Below, one piece after another: positions 25,615 to 33,783 of a stretch of 64,000 bases of DNA. Source of the stretch: Streptomyces alboniger (GTDB taxonomy: Bacteria; Actinomycetota; Actinomycetes; Streptomycetales; Streptomycetaceae); contig NZ_CP023695.1 of NCBI RefSeq assembly GCF_008704395.1, positions 124,001 to 188,000 of the forward strand. The letters run 5' to 3'. The position numbers and the translations under genes are program-made. The notes below the pieces were generated by a model. It did not search any database. It had not been told where the DNA came from and worked only from the letters and a program-made list of their open reading frames with translations. Each line of letters opens with the position of its first letter. The first letter of the stretch is position 1.

Positions 25615-26447
25615 CCGAAGCCCCGCCCAGCCACTGGGCGTCCAGCACACGAGACGCCCTCTCACGGCTCCGCGCGGCTTCCTCCGGCGTGATGAGGCCG
25701 TCCTCGAGCAACTGCCGGACCTTCTTCAAGTACCCGTCGATGTCCACGGCCGGTGGGTTCGGGTGCGGCTCGGCCGGGGGTCTCGGGCCGGGCACGAGCA
25801 TGGGCTTCCCGGCCGCCACCTCGCGCAGATGAGCGATGTCGAAGTACGGGAACCGCTCGGCCGCGTGCTGTACGGATGCCGCGAACACCACGTTCGTGTC
25901 CCGGGAGCCGTCCGCGCGGCTGAGCTCCTGCTCCATGAGGATGCCCACGACGGGCCACTCGCCCGGTTCCGCGTCGGCGGGGACGGCGTGGACCGGGCTT
26001 CCGGAGTAGCCCCCGAAGTCGTGCACCAACTGGTCGACGGTCATCTGTAGCCCCGTGAACTCACCGTGCGCGTCGCTGCGATGAGTGATCGGCGCGTGGG
26101 TGACCCGCCCGCTCAGCGCGGTCTTCGTATCCGGCGGCCGGTAGGTGCCGAGCCACGCCCCGTCGCGGACGGTCGGTGGGCGGGGCGGGCGGGAGGTCGT
26201 ACGCGTGGGCGTCGAGGACAGCGACGAGCGCGAGGTCCGACTCCTCGATCCGGTCGCACAGTCGTCCCGGGACCCGCTTTCCGTCCGGAAGGTGCAGATC
26301 CAGGCGAACGTCGTCGCCGGAGGCTCCCGACACGACGTGCAGCGCGGTCAGGACGAAGCTCCGCGTGAGCAGGAACCCGGCACCCAGATGCGACTCACCC
26401 TCGTGAATCCGCACCCAGTACGCGTCCGCGCACGACTCCGCGTTCAC
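25607..26447 (-). pseudogene. Trypsin-like serine protease split by a frameshift
   Basis: The GTG at 26447 overlaps the Trypco1 stop by 4 bp. The first segment (26447 to about 26180) has the S1 features GAGFLLTRSFVLTALHVVSG (His) and EESDLALVAV (Asp). The second segment, read in another frame down to 25607, continues DGAWLGTYRPPDTKTALSG and contains the serine motif FGGYSGSPV, then a C-terminal tail with a helical segment (YLKKVRQLLEDGLITPEEAA). Neither frame alone has a triad. The shift lies in a C/G-rich stretch at about 26165-26200. This is either a real inactivation, a phase switch or a sequencing error; an ATG at 26044 could express only the second part. Confidence 0.8.
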
Positions 26448-26773
26448 GGCGCGCCGTCGGCCCGTTCGACCGTGAGTGTCACCTCGAGAGACGCCTCCGC
26501 CGAGGCCTTCGAGAGGATGACGCCCGCCTCGGCGGCGAGCGTCAGGCCGAAGGTGACCTGCACGCTGCTCACCGACCAGCCGTGCCGCTCGGGCACCTCG
26601 GCCAGAGAGTCCTGGGCTAGGACCGTCGCCTGCTGAATGGCCTCCCGCACCTCGTCGGCCCGCTCGGCGAGCGGGGCCGAGCGGCGCGTCCTGGTGCTGA
26701 TCTGACGCGAGCCGTGCCCATCGGTCTCGACCGTCTCGATCCGTACGAGCGAAGGGGCATCCTGATCAGCCAT
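26444..26773 (-). CDS. Trypco1-like (CU044_2847-type) trypsin-co-occurring domain protein
   Basis: A 109-residue protein with GGGAG upstream of the ATG at 26773. It begins LVRIETVETDG, has a central helix (DEVREAIQQATVLAQDSLAE) and ends VQVTFGLTLAAEAGVILSKA followed by a last strand (EVTLTVERAD). This strand-helix-strand pattern with FGLxLxAEAGxxxxKA matches the small domain that accompanies trypsin-like proteases in effector-associated systems (Trypco1). The next gene is indeed trypsin-like, and starts within this stop codon. Assignment is from memory of the family pattern. Confidence 0.72.
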   Translation of the reverse strand: MADQDAPSLVRIETVETDGHGSRQISTRTRRSAPLAERADEVREAIQQATVLAQDSLAEVPERHGWSVSSVQVTFGLTLAAEAGVILSKASAEASLEVTLTVERADGAP

Positions 26774-26932
26774 GGCCGCTCCCGCTCCCCCGCCGAGTCG
26801 TCCCCGTCGCGGGCCAGCGTAGACCCCAAGAACTGGGCGATGGGTGGGAACGGGAGGTTCCTGTCCGACCTACGCCACCGGGCGTAGCGCCCATCGGCCG
26901 CCACTCGGCCGCCGGGACGCGGCCGCGGGCCC

Positions 26933-27367
26933 TCAGTCGAGGCAGAACTCGTTGCCCTCCACGTCCTGCATCACGATGCAGGACTCCTCGACGCCGTCGG
27001 CAGGCAGCAGTCGCACGCGCACCGCGCCGAGCGCGACCAGCCGTGCGCACTCGGCCTCCAATACGGCAAGACGCTCTTCACCCACGAGCCCGGCGCCGGC
27101 CCGCACATCGAGATGCACCCGGTTCTTGACGACCTTGCCTTCGGGGACACGCTGGAAGAACAGTCGCGGCCCGACCCCCGAGGGGTCGACGCACGCGAAT
27201 GCCGAACCCCGACGCTCCGCCGGGAGCGAGCGGTCGAACTCGTCCCAGGAAGCGAACCCCGCCGGCGGCGGCGGTACGACGTACCCCAACGCCTCGCACC
27301 AGAAGCGGGCGACGCGCTCGGGTTCCGCGCAGTCGAAGGTGACTTGGAACTGCTTGATCGATGGCAT
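26933..27367 (-). CDS. VOC-family (glyoxalase-like) protein
   Basis: A 144-residue vicinal-oxygen-chelate protein. The N-terminal KQFQVTFDCAEPERVARFWC and the C-terminal IVMQDVEGNEFCLD are the two ends of the glyoxalase/bleomycin-resistance fold, with NRVHLDVRAG in the middle. A metal-binding set of His/Glu positions is plausible (HLDV, NEFCLD). This subgroup, with W-ALGY and PxxGFxSWDEF, is common in Streptomyces and has no assigned substrate. Confidence 0.85.
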   Translation of the reverse strand: MPSIKQFQVTFDCAEPERVARFWCEALGYVVPPPPAGFASWDEFDRSLPAERRGSAFACVDPSGVGPRLFFQRVPEGKVVKNRVHLDVRAGAGLVGEERLAVLEAECARLVALGAVRVRLLPADGVEESCIVMQDVEGNEFCLD

Positions 27368-27528
27368 CGGCCCACCATAGTGGCGCGCGTCGTTCCGTCA
27401 GAGGCGGTGCCGCGTTTCGTGCCGCTTACGTCTGGAACAACTCTGCCGAGCAGGGCATCCTGGCCTTGGGCCAACGCTTCTCCTGAGCGCCTCGACTGGG
27501 TGGCCTACGGGGTCCTGAGGGCCGCCCC

Positions 27529-27924
27529 GTGACGCGGCTCGGGAGCTGCGGCGGGATCCCGCGGACGGCGATGCTGGGTCCCGATCTGCCGCGCCACCCG
27601 CCGGTGGGGACCGCGGCGCGGGAGGGGTTCGTACGCAGCGCTCTCGCTCTCGCCCTGCATGTGCGGGCGCCCAGCTGGAACGCCTCGCCCGAGGGTTGGG
27701 CCGCCACCCTCGTCACCGACCTCGCCTACGGCGACGAGACGTTGGAGACGGCGGTCAAGGTGGGCAAGTACATCCAGGAGACCGACCGGAATCCCGGAGT
27801 CGGGCCCGGGCCCGGCTCGCCGTCGGACTGGGCAGCGCGCTTGGGCGGCGCACGCGGAGTGGCGCAGCGCATGGGTCAGTTCGTGCTGAGCGCCCTCTTC
27901 CTCCCGTTCGTCTTGGGGATGTAG
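27529..27924 (+). CDS. Hypothetical protein with chimeric 3' end
   Basis: The frame shows coding-like GC third positions from about 27570 to 27890 ([37 protein letters not shown]). I do not recognise it. Its last dozen codons overlap, on the opposite strand, the end of the group II intron RT fragment, so the original C-terminus was replaced when that fragment arrived. The start is uncertain (GTG 27529 or ATG 27571). It is probably a truncated gene. Confidence 0.4.
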   Translation: MTRLGSCGGIPRTAMLGPDLPRHPPVGTAAREGFVRSALALALHVRAPSWNASPEGWAATLVTDLAYGDETLETAVKVGKYIQETDRNPGVGPGPGSPSDWAARLGGARGVAQRMGQFVLSALFLPFVLGM

Positions 27925-28154
27925 GTCCGCCGAACCGGAGTCCACCGATAGGTTCCGGTACGTAGTCTGCCGATGATCATGTCGATCTTCTCCAGGGACA
28001 TACCGTCCACGATTTCCACTGCGGCCCCAGGCGTCATCGCACCCTTGTTGGCGTAGATACGCCCGTAAGCCATCAGGGACAACTGCGGGTTGAACTGCTG
28101 CCGATACGGTCCTTCCAGCGCCAGGTTCTTCCTGCCGCGTTCCCGGAGGCTCAA
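27876..28154 (-). pseudogene. Group II intron reverse transcriptase, N-terminal fragment
   Basis: The minus strand encodes [20 protein letters not shown], then [40 protein letters not shown] and [16 protein letters not shown]. This is the RT0/RT1 start of a bacterial group II intron-encoded protein. Homology stops near 27895, so the catalytic YADD domain, maturase and endonuclease regions are absent. The element is dead. The junction truncates the plus-strand frame at 27529. Confidence 0.85.
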
Positions 28155-28513
28155 TCACCTGGGCCCTTTGCCCTGCGACCGGATTCATCGGCCTCCTTGG
28201 CAGGTCGTTACTCCTGCGACTACTACGGGCTCTCCGTCGCCATAGGGCTCGCGCCCCCTAGGCGATCCAGTGGTACATCTTCGCTGTACGTATCGAGCGC
28301 GACTTGCGCCGCCCACTCATTCCCCTGGCCGCCTCGCTGGGAGGAGCTCTACGCCATGGAGGTTGCCTCAGCCTCCAACCGCGACCAAAGCATGGCGTGA
28401 CGTCGACTTCAGGCGTCGTTTCGACGGGTGTCTCTCGCGCCGCTGGGATTTGGGCTTCAAGCAATCAAGCCTGAGCCGTATCGCGCGGGTCTTGCGGCAC
28501 CTCGGCCCAAGAC
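28155..28513. other. 359 bp of probable intron RNA remnant and mobile debris
   Basis: On the minus strand, the segment just before the RT fragment includes GATGAATCCGGTCGCAGGGC, which looks like the conserved intron RNA region preceding such RT genes. The rest to 28513 has no gene I can support. Confidence 0.35.
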
Positions 28514-28657
28514 CTTACGGATCCACGGCTCTGCGCGGCCATCGTGGACCGACTGACATCCGGCGGCAACATCATCGAGACCGGCACCGACTCCTACCGG
28601 CTGGCCGCCACCCGCGCCCGCGCCGCACAGATAACGGCGGCCGCGGATGCGGGTTGA
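28514..28657 (+). pseudogene. IstB-like IS21 helper ATPase, C-terminal fragment
   Basis: The frame reads LTDPRLCAAIVDRLTSGGNI then IETGTDSYRLAATRARAAQI and ends at TGA 28655-28657. It matches the end of IstB-like ATP-binding proteins of IS21-type elements. Only about 47 residues remain and the ATPase core and IstA are missing. Confidence 0.65.
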
Positions 28658-28704
28658 CTAAACCGCGGGGCGGTCGCAATATCCTTGCGCCCGCCCCCGC
28701 TGGC

Positions 28705-29466
28705 CTATCGCAGGGAAATATTGAGCTTCTCGCCGACGGTTCGGTAGCCGATCCGGGAGTAGATCCTTTCGATACCCGGATCGCCCGGCTCCAGCCACAC
28801 TATTCCGGCAGCCTCGCTCCAGGACTGCAGCGGTCAGGTAGGCGGAGAGCATCGCGCCGATACCGCGCCGCCGGGAGCTCTCGGCGACCGCGAGGCCGGC
28901 CAACTCGCTCAAGCCGTCCACCGGCGATGAGCAGGCGCCCGCGCCGACCGCGGTGCCGTCGCCGGAGCTGGCCAGAGCGACCACACCGCCGCCCGAGATG
29001 GTGTCGCGCAGCCAGGCGGTCTCACCCTTTGTCGGCTCACCCGGCTGTCCGTATCCGGCATGCTGCACTACCGCGACGGCAAGGAGCCCGGCGTCGTCGG
29101 TCGGCTCTGTGATCTGGACGTCGGCCGCCGCTCTGGGGGTGATGAGTGTTTCAGCTGAGCAGGCCATGACCGCGGCGCGGTTCTCGGCCGTGAACCCCGC
29201 CGCGAGCAGGGTTGGTTCGACCTGTGGCGCGCAGGTGGGCAGGTATTCCAGACGCGGCACCCGATCGAGCGTGCGAAACGTGCTGATGAGGGCATGAGGG
29301 CGCTGATATCGCTCGCGGTCGGTGCGGCCCCGTCATCCGGGATCGCATAGTTGGCGAAGAGGCTCGGCCAGTTCTGGTCATAGCGCACCACGAACGGGCC
29401 GCTCCGCACATGGCCGTCGGAACGCAGGGCGCGCGTGCGCGCATGATTTTGGACGTCGAAGTCCAT
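28705..29466 (-). pseudogene. GNAT-family N-acetyltransferase broken by two frameshifts
   Basis: The N-terminus starts at ATG 29466 (MDFDVQNHARTRALRSDGHV, RYDQNWPSLFANYAIPDDGA). After the 8-bp duplication at 29286-29301 the frame changes and continues RTLDRVPRLEYLPTCAPQVE, then QITEPTDDAGLLAVAVVQHA and the acetyl-CoA loop LAVAESSRRRGIGAMLSAYL. A second shift after AVLERG leads into AGIVWLEPGDPGIERIYSRI and GYRTVGEKLNISLR, ending at TAG 28707-28705. Correcting both shifts restores a full acetyltransferase of about 250 residues, so decay is recent. Confidence 0.85.
29286..29301. repeat. Exact 8-bp tandem duplication causing a frameshift
   Basis: ATGAGGGC occurs twice in tandem (29286-29293, 29294-29301) inside the GNAT gene. 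Removing one copy rejoins the two reading frames as SAL-ISTFRTLD, so the duplication is the mutation. Such a slippage could revert. Confidence 0.85.
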
Positions 29467-29984
29467 AGGAAGATCCCTCTGAAGACATGTAAAGACTCGG
29501 ACATGCCGCCGATATCACCCGGACCTGGCTCCAGCTCTGTGAGTCCTTGCAGTCAGCGGTGATCTTGGCATGTCCGCTGCCCCTGGACAAGCGACTGAAC
29601 GTAGGCGTCCCCACTGTTGTTCGGACGGGCGAACATTCGGGCCCCTGTTGGGCAGCGAGCCTGATGCCGTGTGTCGGTGTCGGAACGTGCTGACACGCCC
29701 ATCTGGCACGCTCCCCACAGCAGCGCGGTCCAGATCCCGAACAACAGTATCCAAGTCAAGGACAGCACTGAGTGGCTGAGGTGAGGTGGAACGGAGCCCC
29801 AGCGCCACGGGCGCGGCCGGCCGCTACCAGGGCCGGGCCCACTCCCCCGGCTGCGCGCACCGGCGCTCTGATGGCGGGGTCGACCACCACGGCGAGAGTC
29901 GTCGAGGTGGAAGCTCACCGAGTTGTGCGAACGTAGCCCCGCACTGGCCACAACCACCGACTACGCCCCGCGTCTGGCGACGGC
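29467..29984. other. 518 bp without a convincing gene
   Basis: A minus-strand stretch near 29700-29780 encodes a hydrophobic run (LSLTWILLFGIWTALLWGAC) that could be a lost membrane protein, but no start or intact frame supports it. Confidence 0.3.
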
Positions 29985-30188
29985 TGCCTGGACGGACAGC
30001 AAGAACTCCGTACTCTGGCCGGCGGCATCCGTCGCGAACGGGCAGCAGCCGTTCTCGCGGCCTTGAACAACACCCCCAGCTCCGGAGCGGTCGAGGGCAA
30101 CGTCACCCGCATCGAACTACCGAAGAGACAGATGTGCGGCCGGGCCAACTGCGACCTCCTGCGGCGCCGCCTCCTGCTCTCACCGTGA
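29985..30188 (+). pseudogene. ISL3-family transposase, C-terminal fragment
   Basis: The frame reads LRTLAGGIRRERAAAVLAAL, SSGAVEGNVTRIELPKRQMC and GRANCDLLRRRLLLSP then TGA. The SG-VEG-VNRIKxLKRQM-GRA-F-LLR-R pattern is the conserved end of ISL3 transposases. About 67 residues remain; the rest is gone. Confidence 0.75.
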
Positions 30189-30210
30189 TCCACCAGTCGG
30201 CACCCCCAGA

Positions 30211-30708
30211 TCAGCGGTAGGGCCAGGTTCCGTGACCTGGTTGCTGAGCGTTCGGGTGCCCATGAAGTTGTGCTCGGAGAGAGTGGGCTATTTGGTCTGC
30301 CTGGTCAGCCGTTACCTGCTCCTGCTCTGGTCGCCGAAGCAGCTCGAAGATGCCCGGCCCACGATGCTCCGGTTGCAGATCTGCCATGCGCGGAACGATG
30401 TGGAAGTGCACGTGCGTGAAGCCTTCGGCTTCGGCGAATTGGACGACGTAGGTCTTGGTGCAACCAGTGATGCTCCGGAGAGCCCGGGAGAGCTTGACCT
30501 GCCACATTCCTAGGGCGGAGGCCTCAGCGTCGGTGAGGTCATGAACTGCGGCGACGTGGCGTCGAGGCAGCAGAACCAGCCAGCCGGGCACTGCGGTGTT
30601 GAGGGCATGGGCCACTCGCCAGTGCTGGTCACATACCACGCACTCGCGTGGTGGTAGGTCGTCGAACTCTGCTTCCTTGCTGCATGTGTAGCACTCGGGA
30701 GTCGTCAT
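30211..30708 (-). CDS. HIT-family (histidine triad) protein
   Basis: A 165-residue nucleotide hydrolase/transferase-fold protein. The start at ATG 30708 is chosen because the upstream in-frame sequence belongs to a transposase fragment. It begins with a possible zinc-binding pair CYTC ... CVVC, then LNTAVPGWLVLLPRRHVAAV and the triad GFTHVHFHIVPR (HxHxH). HIT proteins act on AMP-linked or phosphoramidate substrates. It is the only intact gene among mobile debris on this side of the PLD operon. Confidence 0.85.
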   Translation of the reverse strand: MTTPECYTCSKEAEFDDLPPRECVVCDQHWRVAHALNTAVPGWLVLLPRRHVAAVHDLTDAEASALGMWQVKLSRALRSITGCTKTYVVQFAEAEGFTHVHFHIVPRMADLQPEHRGPGIFELLRRPEQEQVTADQADQIAHSLRAQLHGHPNAQQPGHGTWPYR

Positions 30709-31108
30709 GAAATGGGATAGTAGAACTGCTTCTCCGGAAACACCTGCTGGCCTCAGCCAGTTTGTGGCTGAGGTCCGGTGAGGCGATTCGGGAGGGGACG
30801 CCTGTACCGCGTATGCAGGCGGTTCCATGAGGTCGATGTCGCAGCCGAGGCCTGCTGCGGCGCCTGGACCGGTATGCCGAGGGCCGCGGGCCCGACCCGT
30901 CCGCCTGTGTGCTGGGCTCCCAGACACGGCGGTGAGCTGTTCGAACACGCCGTCCTGTTGCCACTTGGCGAAGTAGCCGTACGTCGTGGCCCAAGGGCGA
31001 GATCGTGTCGCAGGTGTCGCCAGGGATGCCGGTGCGGTCCACGTACAGGATCGCGTCCATGAATCTGTCGCAGATCCACTCAGCTTGAACCAACACGTCG
31101 TTCGACAT
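30709..31108 (-). pseudogene. IS5-like transposase, N-terminal fragment
   Basis: The minus strand gives WICDRFMDAILYVDRTGIPG from 31108, then in another frame ALGPRRTATSPSGNRTAC and finally DGVFEQLTAV-like sequence close to the HIT gene. Together these follow an IS5-group transposase N-terminus (AILYVDRTGIPWR-LP ... Y-YF-KWQ-DGVFEQL). At least two frameshifts are present and the catalytic part is absent. Its ATG overlaps the stop of the PLD gene, so it forms the downstream boundary of the defence-like operon. Confidence 0.7.
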
Positions 31109-33783
31109 CAGGGCGTCGTCGCGTATTCGGAGGGGAAAAGGTCGGCCAGGACGCCGCCTGCCGTACAGAGCTCCTCAAGGGCCCTCCGGGTTAAGGGCTG
31201 AGTCGACTCGGCCAGCGCACCGCCCACGCCCGGCAGGTATGCGATTGTCTCGTCGGTCACGAACGAGAGGCGCCAACCACCCTCGACGGCTCTCAGGACG
31301 ACTCCATCGCAACGGCGATAGTGCTGTGCGGCGACGACCAGGCGGGGCACGCGCGCGTCAACGAACGGGGTGGTTATGCCGCGGACATCGAGCCGGAGCC
31401 GGATGGCCACCGTTTGGTCCGGCGATGCTGCCAGCCTCAACTCATCCAGGCCGAACTCTTCAGCCGTGCGAGCGCACCAAAGGTCGTCGTCGATGAAGTC
31501 GACGGCGCCGAGGAGCTGATCGACGGCCATGTCGCAGGTGACGGTTTGACGGGTTACATCGGTTAGGTAACGGCTTGTGGCCTCGGTCGGATCGAGCAGA
31601 CCGTGGGCGAGTGCCGCCGATAGGACCGGTTTGCTGGCGACGATGCGTTCGCGCCGGTCTCTGCCGGGCTGTACCAGCAGCCAGCACAGAGCCGCGACGG
31701 TTTCCGGCAGGCAAGTGGGCAGCCGGTCGAGTACTTGCGTTCGGGTGGGCTCGTCGAGCTGGTCGAGCCAGCCGTCACCCTGGCCGGTCCCTACGAACGG
31801 CCGCAGCCACAGTTGCCATATCTCGTCCAGATCGTCCTCGGTAAGTTCGCCCCGCTCCGGGTGGCGGGCTTGGTCAAGGCGGAGGCAGGCGAGGGTAAGA
31901 GCCATCACGGAGAAGTTCACAGCAGGGGCGAATGGATCGACCCATACGAGGCGCGGATCGGTTTGCGCGGCGGCCCAGCGACGCAGGAGGTTCCGGGCGC
32001 GCGTCCTGATCCGCGTGGACGGCTTCCAAGGCCGGGGCGGCCTGTGCTCCCCTTGGGCAGGTTGCTCGTGCGTACGGTCGAGGAGCTGTGCGAGCAGGGA
32101 ATGCGGATGCGCGCCGGCGGTGGCCGGGGTAGAGGCGCGGAGCGCATCGATCAGTTCGATGAGCGGTTCGGCGCCTCCTAGAGTGTGGCGCCGCCACACG
32201 CGGTTGTAGATGCTCGCCCGGGGGTCGCATGCGAACTGTTCGCGTTCGAGGCGCTCCCACAGGTCGTCATCCGTCTGTTCACTGTGCTCGCCCCGGGCCT
32301 CCGCCGCGGTGCTGGTGGTCGTGGCCAGTTCGCTGACGTCCATGGCGAGGTTGCGGTGCAGCCGGACGAGAGCCCGGCCGAGAGGTGTGTCCAATTCCGC
32401 ACCGTGGAGTTCGGGGGGAATGTCGCCGCCAGAGCGGGTCGAGCCCTTGATGAGCGTGGCGGCGAGGGCGGCCGGATCGTCGACAATGACGCGGTTCGAC
32501 AGGACTTGCTTGTCGGCGTCGAGGAGTTGGACAAGTCGGCCCTCCAGCGGCCCGACGGTTAGGACACGGCCTTTGTCATCAGCGGTGAGGGCCTGATGGC
32601 ATGTGAGGTCGTCGAGGAGCCAGTCGTCGCTCCAGGCCGGCTCGGTCGTGATCTCGATCCGGCCATCGGGATGCGCGCTGGCGGCCACGAGCTGCACCGC
32701 GGGGAGCGCCGGCTCCGGTCGGGCACGGAAACTGAGGTACGTCAGCGTTTGGAGACGGTGTTCCCGAACCGTCGTGCCGGGTGGTGTGAATGCGGCCCGA
32801 ACTTCGTCGGTTCCCAACGGGGCGAGGACGGCGAGTTCGATGTTGCCCTGAGCGGCGTGGGTCAGCCTGAGCGCGGCGCTTGAGAGGTTCGCCGAGCCGG
32901 ACAGCAGCCACGCTCGCGGTCCCGCCAGGATGCCTATGAGCTTGGCGTGGACGAACTGATCTGGCTCATAGGCGGCCACGTCCACGCCAGCGCCGCTTGT
33001 GGCGAGTCGCTCGGCGAGTCGCTCGCCGTTGACGCTGGTAGATCCGGTGACGAAGAGCTTCACCCTTTCCGGCTTCAGCATGTCGAGCAAGGTGCCGACT
33101 GCGACGGCATCGGCGTCGTAGAAGGGAGCAGCCAGCCATAACTCGTTCACGCGAGTTCCCGACTCCGTGACAACGGTTGCAAGCTGGTCGGCGATGGGGG
33201 TGTCAAGGTTGTGCAGCAGGGGCGATGGCACGTGCTGGGTAACCACGGCCGTGGACGGGATCTGGCCTTCGAGATGCTGGAAGCGTGCGGCGAGCGTGGT
33301 GTCACCGACTATGCCGACGAGGCGCCGCATCCATGACCGCCACGCGGCGATGGCGGCGTCGCCGACCAGGGTGCCCGACCTGAAGGTGGTGAACGCCTCG
33401 CGGCCGTCGTCCAGACCGCCGGCCGACAGGTTCCCGGAACCGACCAGCAGTGTGGCCCTGCCATCGGCAACCGCCAGATAGGACTTGGGGTGGAATGCCC
33501 CGCTGATCCGGACACCGCGCAGGAGCCAACGGCGGTTCACCGGTGCGAGCGTGTCGGCGCGCTGAGCGGGTATGCGGCCGAGGCTGGTGCTGAGACGCCG
33601 GTGGTCAGCCAGCACAGCGATGTTGAGCGGCGGTTCGCCGAGCCGGGCGAGGAGGAACTCGTTGAACAGCGCGAGATCCATGGTGTACGTCGTGGCCCAT
33701 AGCGCCTGCGCGCCGCCGTTGAAGAGTTCGACGATGGGCTGGACTGTACGAGTCATCGGACCGCTCTCGGGAGTGTCCGTCAT
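31108..33783 (-). CDS. PLD-like nuclease-type protein of a two-gene operon
   Basis: An 891-residue protein with two phospholipase-D-like half-sites: FHPKSYLAVADGRATLLVGS with GNLS following (His98, Lys100, Asn118), and FVHAKLIGILAGPRAWLLSG with SANLS following (His279, Lys281, Asn299). The HxK...N spacing without the HKD aspartate resembles PLD-type restriction nucleases (BfiI/NgoFVII-like) more than lipases. The remaining 550 residues are mostly helical (residues about 480-720) and end in a mixed alpha/beta region; I recognise no further domain. ATG at 33783 overlaps the 571-aa gene's stop by 4 bp. Probably cytoplasmic; nucleic-acid cleavage is inference. Confidence 0.75.
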   Translation of the reverse strand: MTDTPESGPMTRTVQPIVELFNGGAQALWATTYTMDLALFNEFLLARLGEPPLNIAVLADHRRLSTSLGRIPAQRADTLAPVNRRWLLRGVRISGAFHPKSYLAVADGRATLLVGSGNLSAGGLDDGREAFTTFRSGTLVGDAAIAAWRSWMRRLVGIVGDTTLAARFQHLEGQIPSTAVVTQHVPSPLLHNLDTPIADQLATVVTESGTRVNELWLAAPFYDADAVAVGTLLDMLKPERVKLFVTGSTSVNGERLAERLATSGAGVDVAAYEPDQFVHAKLIGILAGPRAWLLSGSANLSSAALRLTHAAQGNIELAVLAPLGTDEVRAAFTPPGTTVREHRLQTLTYLSFRARPEPALPAVQLVAASAHPDGRIEITTEPAWSDDWLLDDLTCHQALTADDKGRVLTVGPLEGRLVQLLDADKQVLSNRVIVDDPAALAATLIKGSTRSGGDIPPELHGAELDTPLGRALVRLHRNLAMDVSELATTTSTAAEARGEHSEQTDDDLWERLEREQFACDPRASIYNRVWRRHTLGGAEPLIELIDALRASTPATAGAHPHSLLAQLLDRTHEQPAQGEHRPPRPWKPSTRIRTRARNLLRRWAAAQTDPRLVWVDPFAPAVNFSVMALTLACLRLDQARHPERGELTEDDLDEIWQLWLRPFVGTGQGDGWLDQLDEPTRTQVLDRLPTCLPETVAALCWLLVQPGRDRRERIVASKPVLSAALAHGLLDPTEATSRYLTDVTRQTVTCDMAVDQLLGAVDFIDDDLWCARTAEEFGLDELRLAASPDQTVAIRLRLDVRGITTPFVDARVPRLVVAAQHYRRCDGVVLRAVEGGWRLSFVTDETIAYLPGVGGALAESTQPLTRRALEELCTAGGVLADLFPSEYATTP

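Noticed and set aside
28270-29112. 280-codon plus-strand frame over the GNAT gene
   Set aside because: It joins mobile debris with the antisense of the acetyltransferase pseudogene; no start signal or domain.
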